Source: CALLPQ01 sp039819545
GTDB lineage: Bacteria; Pseudomonadota; Alphaproteobacteria; Caulobacterales; Parvularculaceae
Assembly: GCA_039819545.1 (NCBI GenBank)
Contig: JBCBRS010000027.1
Location: 1-39,086, forward strand
Reading direction: 5' to 3'
Length of the DNA: 39,086 nt
Of this stretch, positions 7,913-16,584 are shown in pieces; positions within the stretch are counted from its first letter, which is position 1, and the number at the start of each line of letters is the position of its first letter. The notes beneath the pieces were generated by a model. The model searched no databases. It was not told the DNA's origin and saw nothing but the letters and a program-made list of their open reading frames with translations. Made by a program: the position numbers and the translations under genes.

Positions 7913-8946
7913 GGCACCAGCAAAATTTTCCCCACATGGCTGCCTTCTTCCATCAGGCGATGGGCGTTGGCTGCCTCGGTGAGGGGAAAGGTTTTGTGGA
8001 TCACTGGCTTTAGGTCTCCGGCCTCAATCTTTGGCCACACATGGGTATAGATATCGCGGGCAAGCCGGGCCTTTTCGTCGGGCGTTCGCGCGCGCAGTGT
8101 AGAGCCTGTCAGGGTCAGGCGTTTGCGCATGAGAGCAAAAATATCAACGTCGCCTTTGTTGCCCCGCAGGAACGCAATGGAAACATGTCGACCACCGGGG
8201 CGCAGGCAGGCAATGTTGCGCTCAAAAAAGTCACCACCCGTCATATCGAGGATAACATCGACACCGTTAATCGGCTCCTTCTGAATGACTGTCTCCCAAT
8301 GATCATCAGTATACGCCATAGCGTGATCGGCGCCGAGCGTTTTGGCCGCGGCGCATTTTTCTTTTGTACCTGCGGTGGCCACAACGGTGGCGCCAAACGC
8401 CTTTGCCATGGCGATGGCCATGGTGCCGATCCCGCTGGTGCCGCCATGGACAAGCATGGTTTCGCCAGCCTTTAGCCCGGCGTCGTCAAAGAGATTAGCC
8501 CAAACCGTAAACAGGGTTTCCGGCAATCCCGCTGCCTCGGTGAGGGACAGATTGTGAGGGCGAGGCAGGCATAACCGTTCATCAGCAACCGCGTAGGTCG
8601 CATAGCCCCCACCGGGCAAAAGCGCACAAACCTCATCGCCGGTACCCAACCGATGGGCCCTATCCGGCGTGCCGTCCCGGGCATGCCCCATGGCAATGAT
8701 GGTCCCGGAAACCTCCAATCCTGGCAAATCGCTTGCCCCCGGCGGTGGAGGATAAAAGCCTTTTCGCTGCAAAATATCCGGTCGATTGACCCCGGCGGCG
8801 GCAACGCGGATTAACACCTCGCCCGGCCCGGGCGATGGCAGGGGGCGTTTCTCAACACGCAGAACTGACGGGTCTCCCGGTGAGGTGATCGCCGCGCATA
8901 CCATAAGGTTCGGCAGCGCTGGGTTCGATATCGTGGTCCTATCCAT
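7909..8946 (-). CDS. NAD(P)H:quinone oxidoreductase, PIG3-like medium-chain dehydrogenase
   Basis: A 345-aa medium-chain dehydrogenase/reductase without the structural zinc cysteines. The segment NRPDILQRKGFYPPPPGASD is characteristic of the TP53I3/PIG3 quinone oxidoreductase group. A Rossmann nucleotide-binding motif (HGGTSGIGTMAI) follows mid-protein. The expected reaction is one-electron reduction of quinones with NADPH. ATG at 8946 has no good ribosome site; an internal ATG 14 codons later (MVCAAITSPG) is an alternative. Its stop overlaps the stop of the convergent secreted-protein gene in the four bases CTAA (7909-7912). Confidence 0.93.
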   Translation of the reverse strand: MDRTTISNPALPNLMVCAAITSPGDPSVLRVEKRPLPSPGPGEVLIRVAAAGVNRPDILQRKGFYPPPPGASDLPGLEVSGTIIAMGHARDGTPDRAHRLGTGDEVCALLPGGGYATYAVADERLCLPRPHNLSLTEAAGLPETLFTVWANLFDDAGLKAGETMLVHGGTSGIGTMAIAMAKAFGATVVATAGTKEKCAAAKTLGADHAMAYTDDHWETVIQKEPINGVDVILDMTGGDFFERNIACLRPGGRHVSIAFLRGNKGDVDIFALMRKRLTLTGSTLRARTPDEKARLARDIYTHVWPKIEAGDLKPVIHKTFPLTEAANAHRLMEEGSHVGKILLVP

Positions 8947-9008
8947 TGGCGCGCGCTTTTCGGTTTTGGGCTATTGCCGAACGCAAACCTATCGCACATG
9001 GCCGTGAA

Positions 9009-9056
9009 AAACGACCCTTCGCCGTGACTTGGGGTTTACCCTTTTCGGGGTCGTTT
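9009..9056. repeat. Inverted repeat in intergenic region
   Basis: AAACGACCC at 9009-9017 is the exact reverse complement of GGGTCGTTT at 9048-9056, separated by 30 bases. It lies between the oxidoreductase start and the downstream end of the second serine hydrolase. It could be a weak hairpin or an operator; there is no direct evidence for either. Confidence 0.4.
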
Positions 9057-9074
9057 CGGCCCGTGAACCTGGGG

Positions 9075-10184
9075 TTATTTCGCCCGGTAAAGGTCCAGTA
9101 CTTCCTGAACAAATTTCTGCTGATTGGTCCATCCTGCAGCATTGCTCATGACCGCAATAGACAAGTTTTCCTCTGGGAACAAAAGAACAAGGCTGGTCGC
9201 ACCGCGCTGGCTACCGCCATGGCCCGGCGTGTTATCGAACCGACCCATAAAATCAACACCGTGCCCGTATCCACTTTCGATCACTGTGCCGGTGCGCGCC
9301 ACGGGCAGCGACATCATGATCGCACGGGACTGTGGGGTGATCAGTTTGTCCTGATCAAAGGCCTGCGCAAACAAGGCAATGTCTGTTGCGGTGGATACAT
9401 GCCCGCCGGCCGGTAGATTTTCTGAGATATCACGCACCTCGGAAACGCGCAGTTTTCGTTTGCGCACAAAAGAATAGTTCGTTGCTTGTTGTGGATTAGC
9501 ACCGGGGATGCCTTCCGGTTGCGTGCGCGTCATCGCCACAGGATCAAAGATAACGGCTTTCATATAGTCAGAGTACGGCATTTTCGCTGCCCCCCGAATG
9601 ACACAGCCCAGCAGTCGATACCCATGAGAGCTATACGCCCAACCCATGGCGGGTTCAAACAACAGGGCATCATCTTTGAATGTTTCTAAAGGGGCAATGA
9701 CATCGTCATAATGAACCGTAGACGGTGTTTCCTGTTCAGTTTCTGTGTAATGGCGCACGCCGCTTGTGTGTGAGAGCAGTTGCCGCGTTGTGACTTGCCA
9801 CTCTTTTTTCGGGAAAGCTGGGCAGTAAGTCTGGATGGGGGCGTCGAGGTCGAGCTTGTTTTTGTCAACGAGGGTCATGGTTGCGGTACCAGTCAGCCAT
9901 TTTGAAATCGAGGCGATCCGGTATTGGGTTTGGTTTGTTGCCGGGGTCTTTGCCTCAATGTCCGCTTGCCCATAAGCGCCAGAATAGACGATAGCGCCCT
10001 CATGGGCGATCGCCATCTGAAAGGATGGTAAACCCTGGCGGTGAATTTCCTTTGCGGCAAGCGTGTCAACGCGAGCTGCAAAGCTTTGATCCTGGGCGTT
10101 GACGGTCGAGGCAAAGGAGGCGCCTAAGACGGCAATCGTCAAAATCGTATAGAGTACGCGTGCGACGAAGGCCTTTATAGCCAT
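9075..10184 (-). CDS. Serine hydrolase, class C beta-lactamase-like, secreted
   Basis: A 369-aa protein of the beta-lactamase/D-aminopeptidase-like Pfam family. The signal peptide (MAIKAFVARV through STVNAQDQ) has a VNA cleavage site, so it is periplasmic or secreted. Catalytic SxxK is SISK (S92, K95). The second motif is YSS (Y184) instead of Y-x-N, and the third is HGG near the C-terminus. It shares little with the hydrolase at 513-1823 beyond the fold, so the two are not recent duplicates. The ATG at 10184 has AAGAGG six bases upstream; the longer frame to 10208 would need a TTG. The substrate could be a beta-lactam, peptide or ester. Confidence 0.88.
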   Translation of the reverse strand: MAIKAFVARVLYTILTIAVLGASFASTVNAQDQSFAARVDTLAAKEIHRQGLPSFQMAIAHEGAIVYSGAYGQADIEAKTPATNQTQYRIASISKWLTGTATMTLVDKNKLDLDAPIQTYCPAFPKKEWQVTTRQLLSHTSGVRHYTETEQETPSTVHYDDVIAPLETFKDDALLFEPAMGWAYSSHGYRLLGCVIRGAAKMPYSDYMKAVIFDPVAMTRTQPEGIPGANPQQATNYSFVRKRKLRVSEVRDISENLPAGGHVSTATDIALFAQAFDQDKLITPQSRAIMMSLPVARTGTVIESGYGHGVDFMGRFDNTPGHGGSQRGATSLVLLFPEENLSIAVMSNAAGWTNQQKFVQEVLDLYRAK

Positions 10185-10215
10185 GGGAAACCTCTTAGCG
10201 CTAATCAAAGACTAT

Positions 10216-10225
10216 ACGTTAACGT
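10216..10225. promoter_or_regulatory. Perfect 10-bp palindrome upstream of serine hydrolase
   Basis: ACGTTAACGT lies 32 bases upstream of the ATG at 10184, in the leader of the minus-strand serine hydrolase. Its position suits an operator for a dimeric regulator. This is inferred from symmetry and location only. Confidence 0.35.
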
Positions 10226-10424
10226 TACCACGACCTCATATGCTGAACAAAGACCGGGTGTGGCGGTTTGCGGTAGACGGAGTGTCTGCAACGATGAAAG
10301 CAGGGCGGTGGCGGGCTTGGCAAAGGTGCATTTCCAAATTGGGTTTTGCTGATCCACCAAATTTGTCCTGGCTCTCGGAACGGCCTAGGCTCGCGTTAAT
10401 CGTCCATCAAAACACGGAGCCCTC

Positions 10425-10616
10425 ATGAGTGACGAACATCAATCTGCCCCTGATTTCTTGCTTGGGTTTTTGCCAAAAGAGGATCTCTCTGATCTGTCGG
10501 TGGACGATCTTACCGCAAGGATTGCGGCGATGGAGGCTGAGATTGAGCGGTGCCGCGGGTTGATCAAAGCGCGCAATGCCTCGCGCACGGCTGCCGAAGA
10601 TGTCTTCAAATCCTGA
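10425..10616 (+). CDS. DUF1192 family small protein
   Basis: A 63-aa acidic, helical protein matching the DUF1192 pattern common in Alphaproteobacteria: a short N-terminal segment, then ARIAAMEAEIERCRGLI forming a short coiled coil, then an ASRTAAEDVFKS tail. The ATG at 10425 follows GGAG at a spacing of 6. The function of the family is unknown. The 196 bp between it and the serine hydrolase contain no supported gene. Confidence 0.85.
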   Translation: MSDEHQSAPDFLLGFLPKEDLSDLSVDDLTARIAAMEAEIERCRGLIKARNASRTAAEDVFKS

Positions 10617-10640
10617 TCGCTTTTTTCCTCAGCACAGATA

Positions 10641-11426
10641 TCATCCCCATATCTGCATTTTGAGGCCGCGCGCGTCGGTTTGATCGTCGCCAAGGCACCA
10701 GGCGTCACCGTCTATTCGCGCTTTTGCCGTGACCGCCATGATGAGCGCATCCAGAAGATCATCTGTACTATGACGAAAAGGGCTCCCTGAACGGGTTGCC
10801 TCAAGCTGGGGGCCAAGGTGCCGAAGCCCGGCACGGGCGAGAAGCACCTGGCGCTCGAGGAGGCCATCGCTGTCACTTTTCGGAAAACTGCACGGTGCAC
10901 CGTTGACCCGGGTAAACGCTACCTCTGGATGGCCCTCGCAGAGCCAGTCCTGGTCCGTGGGCGTGATTAGATCATCAATCTCCCGAATTTTGGGTAGGAG
11001 GAACCAGGCCTGTTTGGAAAGCCCGCCGCCGCTATCCTTGCCACCGCTTTTGCCCCACGCGTTGGCTTGCTCATAGGTCTCAAAATCCAGCATTGGTCGC
11101 CGCGGGCAGGCGAAGATCGATGATGAACGGCGTTTCAGTGTCTTGCGCGCCTCGGTTTCGCAGGCCCTGCGCCCCCAATCGCGGAGCCCGATGGGCATAT
11201 CCACCACAACCGCGCGCGAGGTCTTGGCGTGCGCCGACCGGTGGGCAATGACCTGATCAAAGTGGGGCACAAAGCCGAGCGTGACCGCATTGGTCTCAAG
11301 GCTGAGCAGCGCCAAAACCCAGCCATGGGGGCACCCGTCAACGCCGAGCACATGGGGCTCTTGCGCAAGGGCCGCCCATTGTGCGGGATCGGTGTGCCAA
11401 GGGGCAGCAGGGGCAGAAGACGGCAT
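10641..11426 (-). CDS. DUF429 family protein (predicted RNase H-like nuclease fold)
   Basis: A 261-aa protein matching the DUF429 family. The N-terminal block GVDGCPHGWV carries the first acidic residue, followed by VVVDMPIGL and an R-x-C-E-x2-AR-x2-L segment. SSIFACPRRP and GLSKQAWFLLPKIREID precede EGHPEVAF. The family is predicted to adopt an RNase H-like fold; its substrate is unknown. It converges on the DUF1192 gene (24-bp gap) and is divergent from rcdA. ATG at 11426 leaves about 25 poorly conserved residues before the domain, so a later start is possible. Confidence 0.85.
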   Translation of the reverse strand: MPSSAPAAPWHTDPAQWAALAQEPHVLGVDGCPHGWVLALLSLETNAVTLGFVPHFDQVIAHRSAHAKTSRAVVVDMPIGLRDWGRRACETEARKTLKRRSSSIFACPRRPMLDFETYEQANAWGKSGGKDSGGGLSKQAWFLLPKIREIDDLITPTDQDWLCEGHPEVAFTRVNGAPCSFPKSDSDGLLERQVLLARAGLRHLGPQLEATRSGSPFRHSTDDLLDALIMAVTAKARIDGDAWCLGDDQTDARGLKMQIWG

Positions 11427-11560
11427 TCAGCGTTAATCCGTTAATGGCACAGGCATTGCTCCACCAGCACAAACGGGTGCCCGTGTGTTTCACGGCGCGG
11501 CTGCTTGTCACGAGGGGGGTGAAGCGGCATGGTCCCTTTAGGGTAGGAAGAGGTTTGGTG

Positions 11561-12073
11561 GTGGATCAATCAGGTGCGGAGTACGGCCCCATGGGCGACC
11601 GGGTAGAAGCGTTTATTCAATCGGCGCTTTTTTCCAAAACCTTCAAGGAAGGGATGGCCCTGGTTGAGGAAACGGCAAACTATCTCGATGGAGATGGACG
11701 GGAAATTTCCAAGTCCATGGGCCGCAGTGCGGCCCTGGCCTATGCGGGCTGTTCCATGCGGTTGACCACGCAACTGATGCAGATCGCCTCGTGGCTTCTC
11801 GTCCTGCGGGCCATGCGTGAAGGGGATATGACCGTCGCAGAAGCGAGCGACCCAAAATACCGGTTGCACCAGCGTGAGACAGTACCGGGCCATCGCCTCG
11901 ATAATGATGAATTGCCGGAAATGCTGGTTGTGCTGATCAAACGGGCTGACCGCCTTCATGAGCGCATCGCGCGCCTTGATGCAGGGCTTTTTTCCGATGA
12001 AGAAAAAGCGGGTTCGCAAACGGGCGCGGTCGCACAACAGCAAGCGCTCCTGCGGGCGTTTAACGGTCAATAA
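11561..12073 (+). CDS. rcdA: RcdA-like protease adaptor (DUF1465), regulator of CtrA degradation
   Basis: About 170 aa. The conserved block TFKEGMALVEETANYLDGDG, followed by AALAYAGCSMRLTTQLMQ and IASWLLVLRAMREGDM, is the signature of DUF1465, the family of Caulobacter RcdA. There RcdA works with CpdR and PopA to deliver CtrA and other substrates to ClpXP. The frame is open back to 11381 and overlaps the divergent DUF429 start. I prefer GTG 11561, 7 bases after GGAAGAGG (11546-11553); ATG 11591 is the alternative. CtrA itself is encoded about 6.4 kb away at 18435-19133. The C-terminal tail is Ala/Gln-rich and probably disordered. Confidence 0.85.
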   Translation: MDQSGAEYGPMGDRVEAFIQSALFSKTFKEGMALVEETANYLDGDGREISKSMGRSAALAYAGCSMRLTTQLMQIASWLLVLRAMREGDMTVAEASDPKYRLHQRETVPGHRLDNDELPEMLVVLIKRADRLHERIARLDAGLFSDEEKAGSQTGAVAQQQALLRAFNGQ

Positions 12074-12084
12074 AAGCCGCTCGC

Positions 12085-12306
12085 CTATTTCAGGCCAAAA
12101 GCGCCAAACTTCTTATTGAATTTCGATACCGCCCCGCGATCTGACAGCGTCTGCGGGCCACCGGTCCATGCCGGGTGGGAATTGGGATCAATGTCGAGAT
12201 TCAGGGTCGCGCCTGGCTCCCCATAGGTTGACCGGGTCTCAAAGGTCTCGCCATTGGTCATGACAACCTTAATTGTGTGATAGGCGGGGTGAATGTCTTT
12301 TTTCAT
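12085..12306 (-). CDS. rpmE: 50S ribosomal protein L31
   Basis: A 73-aa L31. It begins MKKDIHPAYH and has the TNGETFETRSTYG and HPAWTGG segments. There are no cysteines, so this is the zinc-independent (C-minus) form, as usual in Alphaproteobacteria. ATG at 12306, with AGGTAAG upstream at a suitable spacing. Its stop is 11 bases from the convergent rcdA stop. Confidence 0.97.
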   Translation of the reverse strand: MKKDIHPAYHTIKVVMTNGETFETRSTYGEPGATLNLDIDPNSHPAWTGGPQTLSDRGAVSKFNKKFGAFGLK

Positions 12307-12355
12307 CGTTCTTACCTAACCGGTCTCGCAGCCTGAAGGCGCGCACCATGCAAAA

Positions 12356-12385
12356 CTCAGGGTCAAATTTCTCAGCGTCAAATTC
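12356..12385. repeat. Tandem 15-bp duplication in the rpmE/lactonase intergenic region
   Basis: CTCAGGGTCAAATTT (12356-12370) is followed directly by CTCAGCGTCAAATTC (12371-12385). The 311-bp gap 12307-12617 holds this duplication and no supported gene. An in-frame stretch from GTG 12392 (ATTAKPAPPQ...) looks briefly protein-like but runs into the next gene's frame, so it may be a gene relic. Confidence 0.55.
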
Positions 12386-12617
12386 TGAGCGGTGGCAACT
12401 ACGGCAAAACCGGCGCCACCGCAAGAGTTATTGCCTGATTATCTGGCCGATCTGCGTGCCCGGCAGTACGATCACAAAAGCCTGTCAAAAAAATTTCGTC
12501 TGTTTGGCGAATTTGTCCGTTTGAATTTTTTTGCGCGCCCGTTACCGTTCTCCTCGAACGCTCGCATCATATGCAGCCCCCGGCCCGGTTTGTTGCTAAG
12601 AGAAAAGGACTGCGCCC

Positions 12618-13682
12618 ATGTCTCGCCCGCTGGTGACTGTGATCCTTGTCAGCGGCATTGTCGCTGTCGGGGCGTGGACGCTTTTGACCGTTCGGTCATT
12701 CAACCATTTTGACGAGGTTACGAGCCGGTTTGACGGTGATTGCAATAGCGTTGCGGGGATTGCCGGGCCGGAAGACATCCAGATTGATCTCGCAACCGGG
12801 TATACCTTTGTCTCTTCGTTTGATCGGCGGATGGCGTTTCAGGGCGGTTCATTAAAAAAGAGCCTGCGCGGGGCAATCCATCGGTTTGACCTTGCCAATC
12901 CGCTCGATGACCGAGCCTGGCGCGACCTCACGGGCGGGGTGCCGGAGCGTTTTCAGCCTCTGGGATTGCATTTCTACCGGGATGATGCGGGCGCGCGTCT
13001 ATTCGTGGTGAACGCAGCACAAAAATCGGTTGAATTGTACGCGGTGGGCGATGACGGCAGCCTCACCCATCTGGAGCAGTTTACCGAGCGGCGGTTATCG
13101 AGCCCCAATGATGTGGTGGCGGTGGGCCCGCGCGCCTTTTACGTGACCAATGATAACAATGCCGCGCGCGGAACCGTCAAATCGAACATGAATTTCCTGT
13201 TCCGGCGGGGCACCGGCAAGGTGATGTATTTCAATGGCGTATCATGGCATGAGGCGGCAACCGATATTCAGTATGCCAATGGCCTTGCAGTCAACGGCGC
13301 TGGCGACCGGCTCTATGTGGCAGAAACAGCGGGCAGCAATCTTCTTGATTATCGCCGCGACCGGCAAACCGGCTATCTAACGCTTGATCGGCGGGTCGCC
13401 ATGGGCGCCGCCGTGGATAATATCAATATTGATGAGGAGGGGCAGTTCTGGATTGGCGCCCATCCTCGCCCGCTGGCTCTTTTGCGTCATCAGCGAGATG
13501 CGGCGGCGCTCGCCCCTTCCATGGTGTATCGCTTTGATCCGCAGTCCGATCAAATCACACAAGTCTATAGCGATGATGGTACGGGGCTCTCTGGCTCCTC
13601 CAGCGCCGCGCGGGTGGGCCAGCAACTGGTTATTGGCGCCCTTTTCGAGGAAAAATTCCTGATTTGCCGGATGCAGGGCTAG
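12618..13682 (+). CDS. Paraoxonase/arylesterase-family lactonase, membrane-anchored
   Basis: A 354-aa six-bladed propeller protein that aligns along its length with mammalian PON1, almost without a register shift. Calcium-site and catalytic residues match: E52 and D53, N164 (PNDVVAVG), N221 (ANGLAV), D267 and N268 (VDNINID) and H282 (HP). C42 and C350 match the PON1 disulfide. The PON1 His115/His134 pair is replaced by Leu115 and an Ala near 133. Residues 5-25 form an uncleaved hydrophobic anchor, also as in PON1, placing the domain in the periplasm. ATG follows AAAAGGA at a spacing of about 9. A Ca-dependent lactonase/esterase role is expected; the natural substrate is unknown. SMP-30-like lactonases are the more distant alternative. 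Confidence 0.85.
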   Translation: MSRPLVTVILVSGIVAVGAWTLLTVRSFNHFDEVTSRFDGDCNSVAGIAGPEDIQIDLATGYTFVSSFDRRMAFQGGSLKKSLRGAIHRFDLANPLDDRAWRDLTGGVPERFQPLGLHFYRDDAGARLFVVNAAQKSVELYAVGDDGSLTHLEQFTERRLSSPNDVVAVGPRAFYVTNDNNAARGTVKSNMNFLFRRGTGKVMYFNGVSWHEAATDIQYANGLAVNGAGDRLYVAETAGSNLLDYRRDRQTGYLTLDRRVAMGAAVDNINIDEEGQFWIGAHPRPLALLRHQRDAAALAPSMVYRFDPQSDQITQVYSDDGTGLSGSSSAARVGQQLVIGALFEEKFLICRMQG

Positions 13683-13779
13683 CCCGCTCCCGGTCAGGCG
13701 TCGCTTTTAATAGAATATTCGTCGGCATTTGGTGTAAGCATCTAAGGCGGAACCGAGTGCTGCCAGGATGCGATTTTCC

Positions 13780-15192
13780 ATGGACTATATTTCGACGCGT
13801 ACAACCCCGGCGTCTGGGCAAAGCCCTGTCTCTTTTGAAGCGGCGCTGCTGGCCGGCCTCGCCCCCGATGGCGGGCTTTACATGCCCGTCTCGTGGCCAC
13901 GCTTTTCGCCCGAAGATATGAGTGCCATGGCGGGTCACCCGTTCTGGCAGGTGGCCCAGAGCGTGCTCGCCCCGTTCTGCGGCGATACTTTCAGCGCTGA
14001 AACACTGGCAGAGATTTGCAAGACAGCCTTTGCCAGTTTTGATCACCCCGCCACAACGCCGCTGGTTCAGGTTGATGACGAGGACTGGGTGCTGGAGCTT
14101 TTCCACGGGCCCACGCTTGCCTTCAAAGATGTGGCGATGCAGGTTTTGGGCGGGATGTTCGAAACTGTTCTGACCCGGACGAACCAGCGATTGACCATCG
14201 TGGGGGCAACCTCCGGCGATACGGGCGGGGCGGCCATTGAAGCCCTCAAAGATCGTGAGGGTATCGAAGTTTTTATTCTGCACCCGGAGGGCCGCATTTC
14301 CCAGGTGCAGCGCCGGATCATGACGACCTGCCCGGCGGACAACATCCACAATATTGCCATTGAAGGCACGTTTGATGATTGCCAGGCCATCGTCAAAGCC
14401 ATGTTTGGCGATCAGGCCTTTGTGCAAAAGGTCAGTCTTGGCGGGGTTAACTCCATCAACTGGGCGCGTATCATGGTTCAGGCCGTGTATTATTTTACCG
14501 CTGCCATGGCGCTGGGCGGGCCGGGCCGGGCGGTCTCATTCGTTGTTCCCACGGGAAATTTTGGGGACATCTTTGCGGGCTATGTGGCTAGCAAGATGGG
14601 CTTGCCCATAAACCGGCTGGGCGTTGCGACCAACCAAAATAATATTGTCCACCGTGTTTTGGCGTCGGGTGATTACTTCCCCGGAACAGTTACCCCCACG
14701 GCATCGCCCTCAATGGATATTCAGGTTGCCAGTAATTTTGAACGGCTCATTTTCGAACAAGCAGGCCGTGATGCGGGATATGTGCGCGACGTGATGGGCA
14801 GTCTGAAAGAAAAGGGCGGTTTTACCCTGCGCAAAGATCTCGTCGCGGCCATCGGTGAATGCATTGTTTCGGCCGACGCCAATGCGGCAGAAACCAACGC
14901 GTCCATGGCCTCTCACCAGAACACGATGGGGTACAGTATTGATCCGCATACGGCGGTTGGCCGCGTGGTCGCCACGAAACTACGCGCTGAGGGCAAAATG
15001 AACGGCCCGATCGTCACCCTCGCCACGGCCCATCCCGCCAAGTTTCCAGAAGCTGTGGCGGCGGCAACAGGGGTGCATCCTGCACTGCCTGCGGGGCTTA
15101 CCGATCTGTTTGATCGCGCTGAAACCATCCATCGCTGTGAAAACAACGTGGCAAGCGTCAAAGAGTTTATCGGCAGGCGGGTTGCCGCTTGA
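13780..15192 (+). CDS. thrC: Threonine synthase
   Basis: A 470-aa PLP enzyme that converts O-phosphohomoserine to threonine. The PLP-lysine motif is HGPTLAFKD (K116). The phosphate-binding stretch GATSGDTGGAA and PTGNFGDIFAGY are intact. The N-terminus MDYISTRT matches the family and follows AGGATG at about 9 bases, so ATG 13780 is preferred over ATG 13768. It is translationally coupled to the M16 peptidase: the stop and next start share TGATG. This gene pair is common in Alphaproteobacteria. Confidence 0.97.
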   Translation: MDYISTRTTPASGQSPVSFEAALLAGLAPDGGLYMPVSWPRFSPEDMSAMAGHPFWQVAQSVLAPFCGDTFSAETLAEICKTAFASFDHPATTPLVQVDDEDWVLELFHGPTLAFKDVAMQVLGGMFETVLTRTNQRLTIVGATSGDTGGAAIEALKDREGIEVFILHPEGRISQVQRRIMTTCPADNIHNIAIEGTFDDCQAIVKAMFGDQAFVQKVSLGGVNSINWARIMVQAVYYFTAAMALGGPGRAVSFVVPTGNFGDIFAGYVASKMGLPINRLGVATNQNNIVHRVLASGDYFPGTVTPTASPSMDIQVASNFERLIFEQAGRDAGYVRDVMGSLKEKGGFTLRKDLVAAIGECIVSADANAAETNASMASHQNTMGYSIDPHTAVGRVVATKLRAEGKMNGPIVTLATAHPAKFPEAVAAATGVHPALPAGLTDLFDRAETIHRCENNVASVKEFIGRRVAA

Positions 15193-16472
15193 TGGGTGAA
15201 CCCGCACCAACGCCCGTGTTGCTCGCAAATGGCGTGCGCACAATCTGCCATCCAGCCCGTGATGCCCATAGCGTTGCCCTTGGCCTTTGGGTGCAGGCGG
15301 GGACCCTTGACGAGACACCGACGGAACATGGGATTGCCCATCTTCTCGAGCATATGGCCTTCAAGTCAACCACAACGCGGTCTACACGTGATATCAGTAT
15401 CGCCGTAGAGGCCGTGGGCGCATCCCTGGATGCGGCAACAAGCCATCAGCGTACGGCTTATTATGTGCGTTGCTTGCCCGGCGATGCCGAAGCGTTGTGC
15501 GAGATTTTGGGTGATATCCTCTTAAATCCGGCACTCATTGCGGCGGAGCTTGAAACCGAACAGGACGTGGTGATCCAGGAGATTGGGGAGGCCGCTGACG
15601 AGCCAGACGATGTTCTGTTCGAAACACTGGCAAGTCTCGCCTGGGGTGATGAAAATCTCGGTTCTCCGATTCTTGGCACTCCGGGCAGCGTCAAAGCCCA
15701 AACGCCTGAAAGTCTTCGCGCTTTCATGGCCCGCACTTATGGCGGGCCAAATATTGTCTTTTCCACTGCCGGGGAAATCACGCCCACTGAGACCGAGCGG
15801 TTAGCATCGACTTATTTCTCCGGTTTTGCCGACGCGCCGCCGGGCGCCCCTCGCGCACAACCCCACTGGCACGGCGGTGCGCGGGCGATCCATCGTGATT
15901 TGCAGCAAAGTCACCTTGCCACCGCGTTCCCGGGTTATGGGTATTGCAAAGAGCGATTTGTGGCCGCGCGCCTGTTCGCGGAGATTTTAGGCGGGGGCAG
16001 TGCCTCTCGTCTGTTCCAATCCGTGCGCGAGGATCGGGGCCTTGCTTACTCGGTTTATGCGTATGCAGACGTCTTTGATCAGACGGGGCTAATCGGCTTT
16101 TATCTGGGAACGGATCAAGACCGGGCGGGCGAGGCGTTACGTCTCGCTATGGATGAGGTTCGTGCACTTGCCGATAACGTTGAGGATGATGAACTCGATC
16201 GGGCAAAGGCTATGGCGCGGGCCGGGCTTTTAATGGCACAGGAAAACCACGCAGCAAAAGCAGAGGGCGCCGCCCAAAGCCTGCATATCTTTGGCCGCGT
16301 ACGCCCGGCAAAAGAAATCCTTGACCAGATCATGACCGTAACCCCGGAAGACGTGGCGCAAATCGCTTGCATGGTCTGTGAGACCAATCGGCCAGCTTTG
16401 TGCACCGTGGGGCCGCTGGAAAAAGGGTGGACACAGGCGGCTGCCGAAACGTTGACGAGAGTGGCTGTGTGA
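15192..16472 (+). CDS. M16 family zinc metallopeptidase (processing-peptidase-like)
   Basis: A 426-aa M16 peptidase of the single-domain-pair (mitochondrial processing peptidase beta-like) type. The inverted zinc motif HLLEH (H50, E53, H54) is followed by the third ligand E130, 76 residues after the second His as the family requires. The C-terminal half keeps the R-x-D-R-G-L-A-Y-S block. No signal peptide is seen, so it is probably cytoplasmic. ATG 15192 overlaps the thrC stop by one base. The enzyme is predicted to be active; the substrate is unknown. Confidence 0.94.
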   Translation: MGEPAPTPVLLANGVRTICHPARDAHSVALGLWVQAGTLDETPTEHGIAHLLEHMAFKSTTTRSTRDISIAVEAVGASLDAATSHQRTAYYVRCLPGDAEALCEILGDILLNPALIAAELETEQDVVIQEIGEAADEPDDVLFETLASLAWGDENLGSPILGTPGSVKAQTPESLRAFMARTYGGPNIVFSTAGEITPTETERLASTYFSGFADAPPGAPRAQPHWHGGARAIHRDLQQSHLATAFPGYGYCKERFVAARLFAEILGGGSASRLFQSVREDRGLAYSVYAYADVFDQTGLIGFYLGTDQDRAGEALRLAMDEVRALADNVEDDELDRAKAMARAGLLMAQENHAAKAEGAAQSLHIFGRVRPAKEILDQIMTVTPEDVAQIACMVCETNRPALCTVGPLEKGWTQAAAETLTRVAV

Positions 16473-16584
16473 AAACGCCTTCGTAGTGTCTGCTATCAGG
16501 GATACCGTAAAGGCATTCTGTACCTTTCCTTACCTTCACACGAGACACGTGCGCCAACATCCCCATCGTAATCAAGATAACAGG

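Noticed and set aside
10183..10428. Plus-strand ORF before the DUF1192 gene
   Set aside because: It overlaps the leader of the divergent serine hydrolase and ends inside the next start; no supporting signal.
12392..12712. Short ORF upstream of the paraoxonase-like gene
   Set aside because: The first 50 codons look faintly protein-like, but the frame overlaps the strong start of the next gene, starts at GTG without a ribosome site, and has no recognised motif. At best a relic.
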